The notes: generated from the letters alone by a model not told the origin. DNA of 64,000 nucleotides from Methylophaga thalassica MP (GCF_000214595.1 NZ_AFIG01000003.1:372001-436000), one strand, 5' to 3'; counted from the first letter of the stretch, positions 19,993 to 30,477 are shown. Translations and numbers: made by a program.

Positions 19993-22832
19993 CCCGTATT
20001 TCGCATCCCTGCCGAAATTGCACTAATGGTTCGTAACAGCGGATCAAGCCATTTATCGCGTTCTTCTTCGGAAAGGGCATTTTCACGATAACGCTGCAAT
20101 AACAGAATCTGGATATAGTTAATCGGGTCCAGATACGGCTCGCGTCTGCGCAGAGAGGAGCGCAGTGCCGGTGTTTCCGACATGAGTTTATCTTCATTCA
20201 CCACCAGCAACACCTGTTTCACCGTACGATGATATTCGGCTGAAATCACCTCAAACACCTGCTGCCCCTGAAACGCATCTTCACACAACGCCGCATAACG
20301 GCGAGCGATATTCATATCCGCCTTCGATAGAGACATTTGAGTATTACTCAACAGTGCACTAAAGAAACGCCACTCCTTCACCATTCTGCGTAATGTTTCA
20401 ATTTTTTCAGGGTCATTCTGATGCCATTGTTCCAGCGCAGTGCCGATGCCATACCATGCCGGTAAAGTATGTCGTGACTGTGCCCAGGAGAAGACCCAAC
20501 CGATAGCCCGTACTGAGGCTTTGGAACGATCGCCCTGTTTACGGTGCGACGGCCTGGAACCAATATTCATCATGCCGATTTCTGTGACCGGACACACCTC
20601 ATAAAAGTAATCCAGAAAACCCGCTGTATTTTCTGTTAATTTACGGTAACTCTGCTCACCCACGGTGGTGAGTTGATGCATAACGTCCATAAAGGCAGGT
20701 TCATCATGGCCGGTCTCGGCCACCAGACTACGCGAAGCCTTCATTAATCCAGACACACCCATACCTAATTCATAGGCGGCTGTTTCGATATTGCCATACT
20801 TAAACGACAACACTTCGCCTTGCTCAGTGAACTTGATCTGTCCCTGCACCGTACCAACAGGCTGAGAGAGAATCGCATCATGAGTTGGGCCACCACCGCG
20901 ACCAATGGTGCCACCACGGCCATGGAACATGCGGCATTTCACACCATGTTGTTCTGCCAGATGGCTTATGCGCTGCTGCGCCTGATATAAATTCCATACC
21001 GAAGCCAGAATACCGCCATCTTTACAGGAATCAGAATAGCCGAGCATGACTTCCTGTAAATTGCCCGAAGCCGTTAATAAACGACGATAATGTTCATTTT
21101 CCAGCAAGGCCGACATCACCGGTTCAATGTGTGATAAATCTTCAATGGTTTCAAACAGAGGTGAAACCCGAAGCAGACAGAACGTCTCTCCATTCTCCTG
21201 ATAACCACATAAGCCCGCAAAGCGCCCCAGTGTTAACACTTCGAGAATATGGCTCGCCTGATGTGTCATCGATATCACATAGCTGCCAAATGCATTCGCG
21301 CTGACTTCTTTTTGTAATCGATTCATCAGTTGAAACACTGACAATATCTCTTTATTTTGTCCTTCTAATTCGGGTAATGGTGGTAATTCATGCCTTGCCA
21401 GCAGATCGGTGAGTAAAGACTGGCGTTGTGTTTCATCCAACTGTTGATAATCTTCACATAAGCCCGTTTGACGAAGAACCTGAGCCACTGCCTCAGTGTG
21501 TAATGTCGATTCCTGACGTACATCCAGGTGATATAAATAAAAGCCAAACGTTTCTACCAGTCGAATCAAATCGGTCAGTTCACTGCCGGCCAGATCGGCA
21601 TCACCGTGTGAGACTAATGAATGATGAATGATGCGGAGATCCTGCAATAATTCCTCTTCATTCTGATAAGCCAGCCCCAATGAAGTGGGTTCAAGATCAG
21701 GACGAAAATATTGCTGCAATAGACGTAAATTATCTTCCAGCCGATGCCGCATCATATAAAGTTTTCGACGGTAAGGCTCGTTCAGGAACCGATCTGGTTT
21801 GGCTCTGAAGGCACCAGCATAACGCTGCTCGGATTCATCAATATTCGCCGCTAATTCGTCACTGATTTGGCACAAAGGCTGTGAATGCGTGAGTTGGTAA
21901 CTCAGTTTAGTGACATCTTCCAGATAACGCCGGATCACCGTACGTTTCTGTAACTGAATTGCCATATCAGTTGTTTCTGCGGTCACGAAAGGATTACCAT
22001 CACGGTCACCACCAATCCATGAACCAAACTGAATATAACCCGGCACTTTAAATGTCGCACCCGCCGCGATTTCCTCTTTATAAACCCGGCGAATCGCATT
22101 TTCCATATTGCGATAACTTCTAGGCACCGCATCAAACAGGCTCACGTTGAAATAATAAAGACCATTCTTAATTTCATCACGCACGGTGGGTTTAACTGCA
22201 CGCACTTCATCCGTTGACCACAGTAGTTGCACCTGTTTTTTTATCTCTGCCCGTGTGCGCTCTTCTTCAAAAGCCGTTAACGGATCATTGGTCAGCTTTT
22301 CATCAAGTAAGAAAATACGACGCAGGATTTCCATCAAGGTACGACGTTTTGACTCGGTCGGATGCGCCGTAAATACAGGCATATACACCATGGTATCCAT
22401 CATATGCTGTAATTGCTCGAGGGTGACGCCTTCCTGTTTAAACTGGGTCAGGGTATCTAGATAGGACCCGTGCCATAAATCACGACCGTTACGAAGCTGG
22501 ATCAGTCGGTTATGGTAGTTAAACGCTTCTTCCGCCGTATTTAGCAGACTGAAATACAAATTAAACGCCCGAATCACTTCACGGAGTGTCGTCGCATCCA
22601 GGGTATTCAGAAAACTTAATAACTCTGTTCGTAATAAAGCGTTATCGTCCTTGCGAAGATTGATAAAGCCCTTACGTAATCGCTCTACCGTCTCATAGAC
22701 CTCACGGCCGGCACGCTCATCAATAACTTCACCAAGGATATGGCCAAGAAAGCGGACGTGTTGGCGCAGCTCTTTATCGTCAAGCATAGATAATTGCTCG
22801 ACCGTACTTAGTACAGGTTCATAATCTGTCAT
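19989..22832 (-). CDS. ppc: Phosphoenolpyruvate carboxylase
   Basis: Ppc carboxylates phosphoenolpyruvate with bicarbonate to oxaloacetate, the anaplerotic entry to the TCA cycle. The 947 residues are slightly longer than E. coli (883). Catalytic motifs are VFTAHPTESKRRT with H157, GGDRDGNPFVT, GYSDSCKDGG, FHGRGGTIGRGGGP (the mobile loop) and RAIGWVFSWAQSR. The protein ends in MRNTG, matching the conserved C-terminal xNTG that sits in the active site. glgA lies just upstream (4 bases) on the same strand, so the two are probably cotranscribed. Confidence 0.96.
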   Translation of the reverse strand: MTDYEPVLSTVEQLSMLDDKELRQHVRFLGHILGEVIDERAGREVYETVERLRKGFINLRKDDNALLRTELLSFLNTLDATTLREVIRAFNLYFSLLNTAEEAFNYHNRLIQLRNGRDLWHGSYLDTLTQFKQEGVTLEQLQHMMDTMVYMPVFTAHPTESKRRTLMEILRRIFLLDEKLTNDPLTAFEEERTRAEIKKQVQLLWSTDEVRAVKPTVRDEIKNGLYYFNVSLFDAVPRSYRNMENAIRRVYKEEIAAGATFKVPGYIQFGSWIGGDRDGNPFVTAETTDMAIQLQKRTVIRRYLEDVTKLSYQLTHSQPLCQISDELAANIDESEQRYAGAFRAKPDRFLNEPYRRKLYMMRHRLEDNLRLLQQYFRPDLEPTSLGLAYQNEEELLQDLRIIHHSLVSHGDADLAGSELTDLIRLVETFGFYLYHLDVRQESTLHTEAVAQVLRQTGLCEDYQQLDETQRQSLLTDLLARHELPPLPELEGQNKEILSVFQLMNRLQKEVSANAFGSYVISMTHQASHILEVLTLGRFAGLCGYQENGETFCLLRVSPLFETIEDLSHIEPVMSALLENEHYRRLLTASGNLQEVMLGYSDSCKDGGILASVWNLYQAQQRISHLAEQHGVKCRMFHGRGGTIGRGGGPTHDAILSQPVGTVQGQIKFTEQGEVLSFKYGNIETAAYELGMGVSGLMKASRSLVAETGHDEPAFMDVMHQLTTVGEQSYRKLTENTAGFLDYFYEVCPVTEIGMMNIGSRPSHRKQGDRSKASVRAIGWVFSWAQSRHTLPAWYGIGTALEQWHQNDPEKIETLRRMVKEWRFFSALLSNTQMSLSKADMNIARRYAALCEDAFQGQQVFEVISAEYHRTVKQVLLVVNEDKLMSETPALRSSLRRREPYLDPINYIQILLLQRYRENALSEEERDKWLDPLLRTISAISAGMRNTG

Positions 22833-22836
22833 AGTT

Positions 22837-24300
22837 TCAACGTTCGTTTACATGGTGATAGAGATCGATATAGATATTGGCGCTGTTTTCCCAACTGAAA
22901 TCCCCCTCCATTGCGGTGATCATCAGTTTTCGCCATCTCCGCGGATGCTGAAACAGTGCGATAGCGCGTTCCAGTGTTTCATATAAAGCTTCTGCTGAAG
23001 CCTCGTCAAAACAAAATCCATTAGCGGTGCCGGATTTACGGTTGTCGTCGTTAGCATCAACGACGGTATCAGCCAGGCCGCCGGTATTACGCACAATTGG
23101 CAGGGTACCATAACGCAGACTATACATCTGATTCAGGCCACAAGGCTCGAAACGGGACGGCATCAGAAAAACATCAACGCCAGCCTCAATCTGATGCGAA
23201 AGCTTTTCGTCATAGCCAATTGTTAATGCCACTTTATCAGGAAAACGGGCACGAAGTACACGTAATGCTTGCTCAAAATCTGATTCACCACTGCCCAGAC
23301 AAATCAGCTGAACATCCTGTCCTTGTTCCAGTAAGCGTGTCACGGCTTCTATCGACAGATCAATGCCCTTTTGTGACACCAAACGGCTTATCAAGCCAAT
23401 GAATAATGTCTGTTCAGATTGAGGTAAATAAAACTTTTGCTGCAATGCCTGCTTATTTTTCTTTTTACGGTTCGGTGTTTTTACTGAATAGTGATAATTC
23501 AAATAGGGATCAATGGCCGGATTCCACTCTTCATAATCAATCCCGTTTAAGATACCGCTTAAACGCCCCTGCTCAGCCCGATAAGATAATAAACCTTCTA
23601 AACCGTAACCAAATTCAGCATGACAAATCTCTTTGGCATAAGTTGGACTCACCGTTGTAATCTGATCACTAAAAATCAGGCCTGCTTTCATAAATGACAT
23701 CAGCCCATAAAACTCTAGCCCCTCAATAGACCAGAGCGTTTCAGGTAAGTCGAGCGCATCAAACACCGGGCGTTCAAATAATCCCTGATAGGCCATATTA
23801 TGGATAGTGAAAATGGTGTCAGGTTTATTTTCTCTCGGCGATAACAGAGCCGGCGCCAAACCCGTTTGCCAATCATTACAATGCAAAATATCCGGTTTCC
23901 AGTCCAGACCAGCTTCATCTATAGCCAAGGCTACAATGGCGCGACAAAACAGACTAAACCGAGCCGCATTATCCTCCCAGTCGTAACCATCAGGGTGGCT
24001 GTAAGGGCCACCATTTCTGTCAAAGTGATATGGTGAATTTAATAACCATACGATAACTTCGGTACCAGGTAATCGCGCTTCGATAATCTCTACCGGCATG
24101 TGGTAACCATCCAGTTTCAATGTTGCGACTATTTGAATCTTTTCAATTTTTTGCAGGCATTGGCGATAGGCAGGCATAAAAATTCTGACATCTTGTCCAT
24201 GTTGCGCCAGAGCAGTCGGTAAGCTGGCAGAAACATCAGCCAAGCCGCCGGTTTTCATTAAAGGATGAACTTCACTACTGGCAAAAAGAATTTTTCGCAC
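22837..24300 (-). CDS. glgA: Glycogen synthase (ADP-glucose type)
   Basis: GlgA extends alpha-1,4-glucan from ADP-glucose. I place the start at the GTG at 24300, preceded by GGGAG 7 bases upstream, giving 487 residues starting (M)RKILFASSEVHPLMKTGG. The longer in-frame TTG start adds eight residues that do not fit the family. The ADP-glucose loop KTGGLADV is at 16-23, and the C-terminal GT-B site shows PSRFEPCGLNQMYSLRYG and NTGGLADTV. No other glg gene is in the window; it is paired with ppc and divergent from zwf. Confidence 0.93.
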   Translation of the reverse strand: MRKILFASSEVHPLMKTGGLADVSASLPTALAQHGQDVRIFMPAYRQCLQKIEKIQIVATLKLDGYHMPVEIIEARLPGTEVIVWLLNSPYHFDRNGGPYSHPDGYDWEDNAARFSLFCRAIVALAIDEAGLDWKPDILHCNDWQTGLAPALLSPRENKPDTIFTIHNMAYQGLFERPVFDALDLPETLWSIEGLEFYGLMSFMKAGLIFSDQITTVSPTYAKEICHAEFGYGLEGLLSYRAEQGRLSGILNGIDYEEWNPAIDPYLNYHYSVKTPNRKKKNKQALQQKFYLPQSEQTLFIGLISRLVSQKGIDLSIEAVTRLLEQGQDVQLICLGSGESDFEQALRVLRARFPDKVALTIGYDEKLSHQIEAGVDVFLMPSRFEPCGLNQMYSLRYGTLPIVRNTGGLADTVVDANDDNRKSGTANGFCFDEASAEALYETLERAIALFQHPRRWRKLMITAMEGDFSWENSANIYIDLYHHVNER

Positions 24301-24379
24301 GCTTATCTCCCAAAAATTGTACAATTCTCCAAATTATATACGGTCAACGGCTGAGTAATAGCCTGCAACGGGAGAAATC

Positions 24380-25849
24380 ATGCAATCTTGTACCATTGTT
24401 ATTTTTGGCGCCACAGGCGACTTATCTAAGAAAAAGTTATTGCCTGCTTTATACCATCTTGATGCGGAAAAGCGTTTAACGGCAGATACACGCATTATCT
24501 GTATGGGTCGTCGCGAATCCAGTCAAGAAGATTGGAAAGCACAGGTCACAGAATTTGTCAGCCCCAAAGCACGTGGCGGCGTGAATAGTGATCTTCTCAA
24601 CACATTCCTGGACCGTATTCATTATTTCCAATGCGACATTAATGATGCATTCAGCTATCACGAATTGAATACATTAATTACTTCAGAAGAAAATAATTTC
24701 TCACAGAACATTGTTTTCTATCTCTCTATCGCACCTGCTTTATTCGGTGTTGTGGGAGATCAGTTAGCCGCCGTTGGCCTGAATAAAGAAGATAATGGCT
24801 GGCGTCACTTAGTAGTGGAAAAACCCTTTGGTTACGACCAGAAGAGCGCGGAAGAATTAGAAGGTATTTTGCGCAAAAACTTCACAGAACAACAAACCTA
24901 TCGTATTGATCATTATCTGGGTAAAGGCACTGTACAGAATATTTTTGTATTCCGCTTTGCTAACTTGTTGCTGGAGCCATTATGGAACCGTAACTATATT
25001 GATCACGTCCAGATTACTCATGCTGAACAACAAGGCGTTGGTGGCCGCGCCGGTTACTACGATACCTCTGGCGCGCTGCGCGATATGATCCAAAGTCACT
25101 TGATGCAAGTCATGGCACTCGTGGCAATGGAACCGCCAGCAGACTTAGGTGATGAATCATTACGCGATGAAAAAGTAAAAGTCCTAAAAGCAATTCGTCC
25201 TATTACTGAAGATATCGTCGATGACCATGCCTTCCGCGCACAATATGCGGCAGGTGAAGTCAATGGTAAAAAAGAACCTGGTTATCTGGAAGATGATGAA
25301 GTACCTAATGACAGCGTGACAGAAACTTACGCCGCTATGAAGCTTTATATCGATAACTGGCGTTGGCGCGGTGTACCGTTCTATTTAAGAACGGGTAAAT
25401 GCATGCCTGAATCTAAAGCGATGATTGCTATCCGCTTTAAGAAACCACCTCAAGAATTATTTAAAGATACGGTGATTGGTGACAGTCATGCCAACTGGAT
25501 CGTCATGGGGCTGCAACCAGACAATACCTTACGTATTGAACTGCAAGCCAAACAACCTGGTTTAGAATTAAGCAACCACACAGTGGCACTTGAAACAGTT
25601 GAAACCGAAGACACAAAACACCGCTTAGATGCCTATGAGGCATTAATTCTGGATGCTATTTTAGGTGACCGCTCACTGTTCCTTCGCTCTGATGAAGTCA
25701 ACCTGGCATGGAAAGTCGTTGATCCTGTCATCGAGAAATGGGCAAAAGATAAAAGCTTTGTTCACACCTACCCTGCGGGTACATGGGGACCTGAAGAAGT
25801 AAGCCGTATTCAGGACAATTCATGTCACGCATGGCGCAACAACATTTAA
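24380..25849 (+). CDS. zwf: Glucose-6-phosphate 1-dehydrogenase
   Basis: Zwf oxidises glucose-6-phosphate to 6-phosphogluconolactone, the entry to the oxidative pentose phosphate and Entner-Doudoroff routes. The 489 residues match the family. The NADP-binding motif is [17 protein letters not shown] at 9-25, and the substrate/catalytic motif [13 protein letters not shown] is near 176-188. A GGGAG ribosome site precedes the ATG. The partner lactonase gene pgl is 28 kb away, not adjacent. A strong terminator follows. Confidence 0.97.
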   Translation: MQSCTIVIFGATGDLSKKKLLPALYHLDAEKRLTADTRIICMGRRESSQEDWKAQVTEFVSPKARGGVNSDLLNTFLDRIHYFQCDINDAFSYHELNTLITSEENNFSQNIVFYLSIAPALFGVVGDQLAAVGLNKEDNGWRHLVVEKPFGYDQKSAEELEGILRKNFTEQQTYRIDHYLGKGTVQNIFVFRFANLLLEPLWNRNYIDHVQITHAEQQGVGGRAGYYDTSGALRDMIQSHLMQVMALVAMEPPADLGDESLRDEKVKVLKAIRPITEDIVDDHAFRAQYAAGEVNGKKEPGYLEDDEVPNDSVTETYAAMKLYIDNWRWRGVPFYLRTGKCMPESKAMIAIRFKKPPQELFKDTVIGDSHANWIVMGLQPDNTLRIELQAKQPGLELSNHTVALETVETEDTKHRLDAYEALILDAILGDRSLFLRSDEVNLAWKVVDPVIEKWAKDKSFVHTYPAGTWGPEEVSRIQDNSCHAWRNNI

Positions 25850-25862
25850 TCTGTTCTACAAC

Positions 25863-25891
25863 AAAAAAGCCGGCTTTATGCCGGCTTTTTT
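25863..25891. terminator. Bidirectional intrinsic terminator between zwf and psd
   Basis: AAAAAAGCCGGC at 25863-25874 and GCCGGCTTTTTT at 25880-25891 form a perfect 12-bp repeat with a TTTAT loop. It gives a U-tract in both directions and lies between two convergent genes. Confidence 0.93.
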
Positions 25892-25910
25892 ATTTCATCT
25901 ACAAACAAAC

Positions 25911-26801
25911 TTAATTCATTGCCTGCCCGAGTTGAATTTTTTTCTCTGGCTGCCATTCTTGATTAAAGGGTTTCATACCAGCAGGTAATAACATCACTAC
26001 CGTCGAGCCCATATTAAACCGGCCCATTTCCTGGCCTTTTTCAAATGATAGCGCTTCATCTCCTACGTAAGTCCAGTTTTCGATTGTTTTACCATAAGGC
26101 GGAGTTATCTGGCCGGCCCATACCGTCTCCATACTACCAACAAAAATAGCTCCCACCAATACCAAAACAACATCACCAAATTCCGTGTCGAATACACAAA
26201 TAACACGTTCATTACGAGCAAATAATCGGGGTACGGCTCTCGCGGTTCGAGGATTAACTGAAAATAATTTTCCAGGCACATAACGCATTGCCTTTAACTT
26301 TCCTGCTACCGGCATGTGGATACGATGATAATCGCGAGGTGATAAATAAATAGTGGCAAATTGCCCATTATCGTAGCGCTGCGCCAACGACTTATCGCCC
26401 CCCAATAATTCTTCAACGCTGTAACTTCGACCCTTAGCCTGAACAATGGTTTGCTCAATGATAGGTCCTATTTGACTCACGGCCCCATCGACGGGTGAAA
26501 CAACCACATCCTTTCCTGCGGCAACAGGACGAATGCCCTGACGAAGTTCACGCGTAAAGAAAGCATTGAAGCTTGGATAAAAATCACGATCAGACACCGC
26601 AGCTTCACTCAAGTTGACGTCAAACTTCCAAGTAATAAAACGGATAAATGCATTCTTAAACCATGTCATCTGACTACGTGTCAGCGCATGCATGATGACA
26701 GATAAGGTATGCTGCGGAATCACATACTGCGGCAACGTCAAAATCACATCAGATAGTTTGCTGAACCAAGAAGGTTGTTGGTGTTTTTGCGTTTTACTCA
26801 T
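25911..26801 (-). CDS. psd: Phosphatidylserine decarboxylase proenzyme
   Basis: Psd makes phosphatidylethanolamine at the inner membrane and cuts itself to form a pyruvoyl group. I place the start at the ATG at 26801 because AGAGGCAGG lies just upstream; an in-frame TTG six codons earlier is unlikely. That gives 296 residues. The cleavage motif reads MGST at 264-267 in GRFNMGSTVVML, not the usual LGST, with S266 as the pyruvoyl precursor. Other catalytic residues are D105 (SPVDGAVSQ) and H162 (DYHRIHMP). Confidence 0.93.
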   Translation of the reverse strand: MSKTQKHQQPSWFSKLSDVILTLPQYVIPQHTLSVIMHALTRSQMTWFKNAFIRFITWKFDVNLSEAAVSDRDFYPSFNAFFTRELRQGIRPVAAGKDVVVSPVDGAVSQIGPIIEQTIVQAKGRSYSVEELLGGDKSLAQRYDNGQFATIYLSPRDYHRIHMPVAGKLKAMRYVPGKLFSVNPRTARAVPRLFARNERVICVFDTEFGDVVLVLVGAIFVGSMETVWAGQITPPYGKTIENWTYVGDEALSFEKGQEMGRFNMGSTVVMLLPAGMKPFNQEWQPEKKIQLGQAMN

Positions 26802-26883
26802 GCCTGCCTCTTTAACCAATTGCCCAAGCTTGTCATAATTCTGTGTAAACCTTTATCAAATAAATCATGGAGTATAACAAGCA

Positions 26884-27294
26884 ATGAAGAAGTCGCTGTC
26901 GCTAATCACCATCTTATTAATGTCTCTGTTAGTGACGCCGATTCATGCTGCTGATGAAAGCGAGAAAACACCACCTGTTTATTACAAAATCGAAGAACCC
27001 TTCACTATCAACTTTGTTAATCAGAGTCAGAAACGCGCACGCTACCTGCAAATCAAAGTTGCTTTAATGGCTTCAAGCCAGGAAGCTATGGATAGTGCTG
27101 TACTCAATCTGCCCATGATTCAGGATGAGTTAAGAACATTGTTTTCACAACAAACATACGAGTCGGTGACGACGATACAAGGCAGAGAAAAATTAGATGC
27201 TCTTGCAACTGAACGCGTACAAAAAGTACTACAAGAAGAAACAGGCAACAGTGATATTAAAAAAGTCTATTTTACGAGTTTCATTCTCCAATAA
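26884..27294 (+). CDS. Secreted or membrane-tethered FliL paralogue
   Basis: This 136-residue FliL-domain protein lies directly before the canonical fliL. It starts with MKKSLSLITILLMSLLVTPIHA, which looks like a cleavable signal peptide rather than the lasting TM anchor of FliL. The body is clearly related to the next gene: PPVYYKIEEPFTINF near 30, YLQIKVAL, SAVLNLPMIQDELRTLF, and an identical-style end VYFTSFILQ. FliL supports stators and SPFH-like rings around them. This copy may form a soluble periplasmic ring partner, which is inference. Confidence 0.85.
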   Translation: MKKSLSLITILLMSLLVTPIHAADESEKTPPVYYKIEEPFTINFVNQSQKRARYLQIKVALMASSQEAMDSAVLNLPMIQDELRTLFSQQTYESVTTIQGREKLDALATERVQKVLQEETGNSDIKKVYFTSFILQ

Positions 27295-27344
27295 ACGGCA
27301 CGCTCTTTGCTTAAATTAAACTAACAAAACGGAATAACAATACC

Positions 27345-27842
27345 ATGGCTGAAGAACGCGAAGACATTGAAATTACTGAAGGCAAAGGTGGTAAGAAAAA
27401 ACTGCTGATTATCATCATTGCTGCATTAGTACTTATCGGGGGCGGTGTAGCAGCATTTTTGCTAATGAGTGGCGGTGACGAACAGGCTGAAGAAGAGAAA
27501 GTTGAAGTCAAACACCCCCCTATTTATTACGCCATTGAAGAACCTTTCATTGTGAATTTCTCTGAGCAAAGCAAAGGCGAAGTGAAATACATGCAGATCA
27601 AACTCAAGGTTAAAGCCCGCTCTCAGGATGTGATTGATGCGGTCACGCTTAACCTGCCAGCGATTCAACATGAGCTAAATATGCTGTTCTTTAGTCAAAA
27701 TTATGACGAACTTCAGACTGTCGAAGGTACCAAAGCCTTGCAACAAGCTTGTTTAAATACCATAAATGAAATTTTGAAAAATGAATCTTCCGTTGATGGA
27801 CAACTGGAAGCCGTCTACTTTACCAGCTTCATAATGCAATAA
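27345..27842 (+). CDS. fliL: Flagellar basal-body-associated protein FliL
   Basis: FliL surrounds the stator and aids torque, especially under load. The 165 residues consist of a charged cytoplasmic N-terminus (to about 21), one TM segment (LLIIIIAALVLIGGGVAAFL at 22-41) and a periplasmic FliL domain ending VYFTSFIMQ. It is second in the flagellar operon, 2 bases before fliM. Confidence 0.93.
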   Translation: MAEEREDIEITEGKGGKKKLLIIIIAALVLIGGGVAAFLLMSGGDEQAEEEKVEVKHPPIYYAIEEPFIVNFSEQSKGEVKYMQIKLKVKARSQDVIDAVTLNLPAIQHELNMLFFSQNYDELQTVEGTKALQQACLNTINEILKNESSVDGQLEAVYFTSFIMQ

Positions 27843-27844
27843 TC

Positions 27845-28867
27845 ATGGCTGTTCATGACATCCTTTCACAAGATGAAGTAGATGCGCTGCTTAATGGCTT
27901 GGGTGATGGCGATCTTGAAACTGATTCATCAGACAATAATGCCAATGTAGGCACCCGACCATACGACTTCGGTAATGAAGAACGTATCATCCGTGGCCGG
28001 ATGCCAACCCTGGAAATGATTAATGAGCGTTTTGGTCGTTATTTAAGGATCAGCCTTTTTAATATGCTGCGTCGCTCTGCTGAAATCTCAGTGGGCGGTG
28101 TACAGGTGATGAAATTCTCCGAATATATACACACCTTATTTGTGCCGACCAGTCTGAACTTGATTCATCTGCATCCGCTCAGAGGTACCGGCTTGGTGGT
28201 GTTTGAGCCCAAATTAGTCTTCACATTTTTAGATAATTTCTTTGGTGGAGATGGTCGTTTTCAAGCACGTATTGAAGGAAGAGAGTTCACCTCAACCGAG
28301 CTACGCGTCATCAATATGGTGCTCAACCTCTGTTTCAAAGATCTGACTGAGGCCTGGTCACCAGTGATGCCGGTTGAATTCGAATTTGTAAACCACGAAG
28401 TTAATCCACAATTTGCCAATATTGTGAGTCCAAGTGAAGTCGTGGTTATCTCTACCTTCCATGTCGATTTAGACGGTGGCAGTGGCGATATCCACATTAC
28501 TTTCCCCTACTCTATGCTTGAACCTATTCGTGAGTTGCTGGACACCGGCTTACAAAGTGACCGCAGCATGGATGATGGACGCTGGGAAAAATCCATGCGT
28601 GAAGAAATTATGCTGGCTGATGTAGAGCTCTGGGCAAACTTAGCTCAAGCCACATTATCACTTGGACAAATAATGAAATTAAAACCAGGGGATATCATCC
28701 CGATTGATATGCCCAAGCAAGTCACGACCATGGTAGAAGACATTCCCATGTTTCGTGCCACATTTGGTGAACATCATGAAAAAACGGCATTAAAAATCAT
28801 GGAAATTATTGAACATCCTCACGATACAAGTTCAACGATCCACCTGAAAAAAGGTAAAAAATTATGA
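27845..28867 (+). CDS. fliM: Flagellar motor switch protein FliM
   Basis: FliM forms the middle of the C-ring and binds phospho-CheY. At 340 residues it is full length. The N-terminal CheY-docking peptide is ILSQDEVDALLNGLG at 6-20. A CheC-like middle domain follows (GGVQVMKFSEYIHT, GGDGRF, TSTELRVINM), then a SpoA C-terminal domain from about 260. It overlaps fliN by ATGA. Confidence 0.96.
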   Translation: MAVHDILSQDEVDALLNGLGDGDLETDSSDNNANVGTRPYDFGNEERIIRGRMPTLEMINERFGRYLRISLFNMLRRSAEISVGGVQVMKFSEYIHTLFVPTSLNLIHLHPLRGTGLVVFEPKLVFTFLDNFFGGDGRFQARIEGREFTSTELRVINMVLNLCFKDLTEAWSPVMPVEFEFVNHEVNPQFANIVSPSEVVVISTFHVDLDGGSGDIHITFPYSMLEPIRELLDTGLQSDRSMDDGRWEKSMREEIMLADVELWANLAQATLSLGQIMKLKPGDIIPIDMPKQVTTMVEDIPMFRATFGEHHEKTALKIMEIIEHPHDTSSTIHLKKGKKL

Positions 28868-29322
28868 GTGAAGACACCCAGACACAAGATCAGGAATTGG
28901 CTGACGAATGGGCGGCTGCACTGGAACAACAAGGTGATGCCGATGGTGCTGAAGAGGATCCATGGGCAGCCGCTTTAGAAGAGCAAGCTGAATCAGAAGC
29001 CAGTCAAAAAGCGAATCCTGCTCCAGTAGCCAAGCTTGATGATGAAGGAAGACCAAAATCAGATGTCGATCTGGATATGGTGATGGATATTCCTGTCACT
29101 ATCTCAATGGAAATTGGTCGTACCAAAATCAGTATTCGTAACCTTTTACAACTCAGTCAGGGCTCAGTGGTTGAGCTAGATAGACTGGCGGGTGAACCGA
29201 TGGATGTGCTTGTCAACGATACTCTAATTGCCCATGGTGAAGTTGTTGTGGTTAACGATAAGTTTGGTATTCGTCTGACGGATATTATCAGCACATCAGA
29301 ACGTATCAAGAAATTGCGCTGA
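28864..29322 (+). CDS. fliN: Flagellar motor switch protein FliN
   Basis: FliN forms the base of the C-ring and interacts with FliH for export. It has 152 residues, with an acidic N-terminal extension that repeats a WAAALEEQ-type motif twice (about residues 17-24 and 37-44). The C-terminal SpoA domain follows (VDLDMVMDIPVTISMEIGRT, VVELDRLAGEPMDVLVND, KFGIRLTDI). It overlaps fliM by 4 bases and fliO by one (TGATG). Confidence 0.96.
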   Translation: MSEDTQTQDQELADEWAAALEQQGDADGAEEDPWAAALEEQAESEASQKANPAPVAKLDDEGRPKSDVDLDMVMDIPVTISMEIGRTKISIRNLLQLSQGSVVELDRLAGEPMDVLVNDTLIAHGEVVVVNDKFGIRLTDIISTSERIKKLR

Positions 29323-29744
29323 TGAAAAAACTCTGGCCTCTCATAATCGGCTTGGGCTTTTCAGTATCAAGCTATGCTGCTACTGAGTCCGCGACGCATA
29401 GCCTAAACCAGTCACCACTGTCCGCCCTTAATTTATTGCAAACCTTATTTGGTTTGTTACTGGTTCTGGCCTGTATTGTCGCCGTAGCTTGGCTACTGAA
29501 ACGGACAAATCGCTTTCACGCCGCCGCCAACGGTAAATTAAAGGTCATTGCGGGCATTCCGTTGGGTACCAGAGAGCGTGTCATTTTGGTACAAATCGGT
29601 GAAGAACAATTATTACTTGGGGTAACGGCTCAACAGATTAATACCTTACACAAACTGGAAACGCCGTTAACAGAGACCGAATCGTCATCTCCCAATGAAT
29701 TCGCCAATAAACTTCGCCAGTTAATGCAACGAGGTGATACATGA
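29322..29744 (+). CDS. fliO: Flagellar biosynthetic protein FliO
   Basis: FliO is a membrane scaffold that helps FliP assembly in the export gate. It is 140 residues with an N-terminal signal-like segment, a TM helix ([22 protein letters not shown] at about 38-59) and a basic cytoplasmic domain with [20 protein letters not shown]. It overlaps fliP by ATGA. Confidence 0.9.
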   Translation: MKKLWPLIIGLGFSVSSYAATESATHSLNQSPLSALNLLQTLFGLLLVLACIVAVAWLLKRTNRFHAAANGKLKVIAGIPLGTRERVILVQIGEEQLLLGVTAQQINTLHKLETPLTETESSSPNEFANKLRQLMQRGDT

Positions 29745-30475
29745 TACGACTGTTGCTGAGTCTATGCTTATTGGCATTTCCATTAATCAGTCTCGCTGAT
29801 CCCGGCATTCCGGCTGTGACGGTGACTGATGGTGAAGGTGGACAAAGCTATAGCGTCACCTTACAAATTCTGGCATTAATGACGGCGCTCACATTACTGC
29901 CTGCTGCTTTAATGATGATGACCTCTTTCACCCGGATTATTATTGTCTTAGCAATATTACGTCAGGCGATTGGTGTGCAATCCACCCCCTCCAATCAGGT
30001 ACTCATCGGCTTAGCCTTGTTTCTGACTATTTTTATCATGCATCCGGTGTTTAACCATGCATACAATGATGGCATTGTGCCGTATATGAATGGCGACATC
30101 GAGTTTACGCAAGCTATTGAACAGACTGGGCAACCGTTTAAAGAATTTATGCTTGCTCAAACACGGGAAAGTGATATTGCCTTGTTTGCCTCTATTGGCG
30201 GCTATGAAGAAATGCAAACACCGCAGGATATTCCCTACAGTTTGTTACTACCCTCATTTGTGACCAGTGAACTCAAAACTGCTTTTCAGATTGGGTTTCT
30301 GATTTTTATTCCGTTTCTGATTATTGATTTAGTGGTGGCCAGTGTACTGATGGCAATGGGGATGATGATGCTTTCTCCTATGTTGATATCACTACCCTTT
30401 AAATTAATGCTGTTCGTACTTATTGATGGATGGGCACTCCTTATGGGAACCTTAGCTTCGAGTTTTTACGTGTAA
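29741..30475 (+). CDS. fliP: Flagellar export gate protein FliP
   Basis: FliP is a core subunit of the FliPQR export gate. The 244-residue protein has a cleavable signal ([19 protein letters not shown]) and the family regions [61 protein letters not shown] and [20 protein letters not shown]. It is 2 bases before fliQ. Confidence 0.96.
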   Translation: MIRLLLSLCLLAFPLISLADPGIPAVTVTDGEGGQSYSVTLQILALMTALTLLPAALMMMTSFTRIIIVLAILRQAIGVQSTPSNQVLIGLALFLTIFIMHPVFNHAYNDGIVPYMNGDIEFTQAIEQTGQPFKEFMLAQTRESDIALFASIGGYEEMQTPQDIPYSLLLPSFVTSELKTAFQIGFLIFIPFLIIDLVVASVLMAMGMMMLSPMLISLPFKLMLFVLIDGWALLMGTLASSFYV

Positions 30476-30477
30476 TT

